NCBI GenBank assembly: GCA_002840245.1
Contig: PHAA01000013.1
Coordinates: 1 to 64,000, forward strand
DNA length: 64,000 nt
Source of the DNA: Firmicutes bacterium HGW-Firmicutes-15
GTDB lineage: Bacteria > Bacillota > Syntrophomonadia > Syntrophomonadales > Syntrophomonadaceae
Reading direction: 5' to 3'
Shown here: piece by piece, positions 63,991-64,000 of the stretch
How the letters are laid out: every line of letters begins with the position of its first letter
How positions within the stretch are numbered: the first letter of the stretch is position 1
Program-made: the position numbers and the translations under genes
The notes under the pieces: model-generated
What the model saw: only the letters and a program-made list of their open reading frames with translations
The model's database searches: none
Told to the model about the DNA's origin: nothing

Positions 63991-64000
63991 TAAGATATAT

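Overview
The window looks like a chromosomal segment of an anaerobic, spore-forming, butyrate-type beta-oxidising Firmicute, most like the Syntrophomonadaceae. I infer this from a crotonase / thiolase / 3-hydroxybutyryl-CoA dehydrogenase operon, a CoA-transferase, CotF-like coat proteins, a four-subunit 2-oxoacid:ferredoxin oxidoreductase, many PAS-domain signalling proteins and an acpS-nnr-alr-ndoAI cluster. No rRNA, tRNA, CRISPR array or prophage was seen. Base composition is moderate, except for a visibly GC-rich island at 55.3-58.4 kb.

Layout. 0-7.5 kb: a partial FIST sensor (minus strand), then a heat-shock cluster hspR-dnaK-cbpA-cbpM-clpB with no grpE inside it. 7.9-15.6 kb: a cysteine desulfurase, a PAS-GGDEF cyclase, a degenerate receiver/zinc-ribbon protein, a hemolysin-III protein, a SEC-C methionine aminopeptidase, and an aminotransferase/DUF1015 pair. 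15.8-26.3 kb (minus strand): two paralogous blocks. Each has a four-PAS sigma-54 activator (EBP), a -24/-12 promoter and a target: a CoA-transferase in one, crotonase-thiolase-hbd in the other. 26.6-39.9 kb: copZ, an MBL-fold hydrolase, lysA, an MFS transporter, DegV, a DEAD-box helicase, coat-like proteins, ktrAB, a chemoreceptor, DUF421 and an SDR. 40-49.5 kb: three kinase genes lying between a decayed 5' fragment of a YyaL-type gene and a longer YyaL gene that has an IS3 remnant beside it. 49.5-54.8 kb: a soluble MCP, tandem L,D-transpeptidases, a ketopantoate reductase-like gene and a GntR/FCD regulator. 55.3-58.4 kb: porGDAB. 58.7-64 kb: yedF, cheW, acpS, nnr, a CBS protein, alr and ndoAI; the toxin gene is expected just past the end.

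The main discovery is the twin sigma-54 region. The two EBP blocks share EBP promoters, sigma-54 promoters, positioned upstream sites and transcript leaders that include a perfect 10-nt Shine-Dalgarno and the initiation region. The block at 17.4-20.4 kb also carries a 22-nt scrap of copZ, the gene that flanks the other block. This implies a tandem duplication of about 6.2 kb, after which one copy was rewired from crotonase-thiolase-hbd to a CoA-transferase with a new 38-codon ORF in front. Other points of interest are a family of four miniature inverted-repeat elements, a perfect 36-bp hairpin repeat, and a PdhR/FadR-like palindrome in the promoter of the GC-rich por operon.
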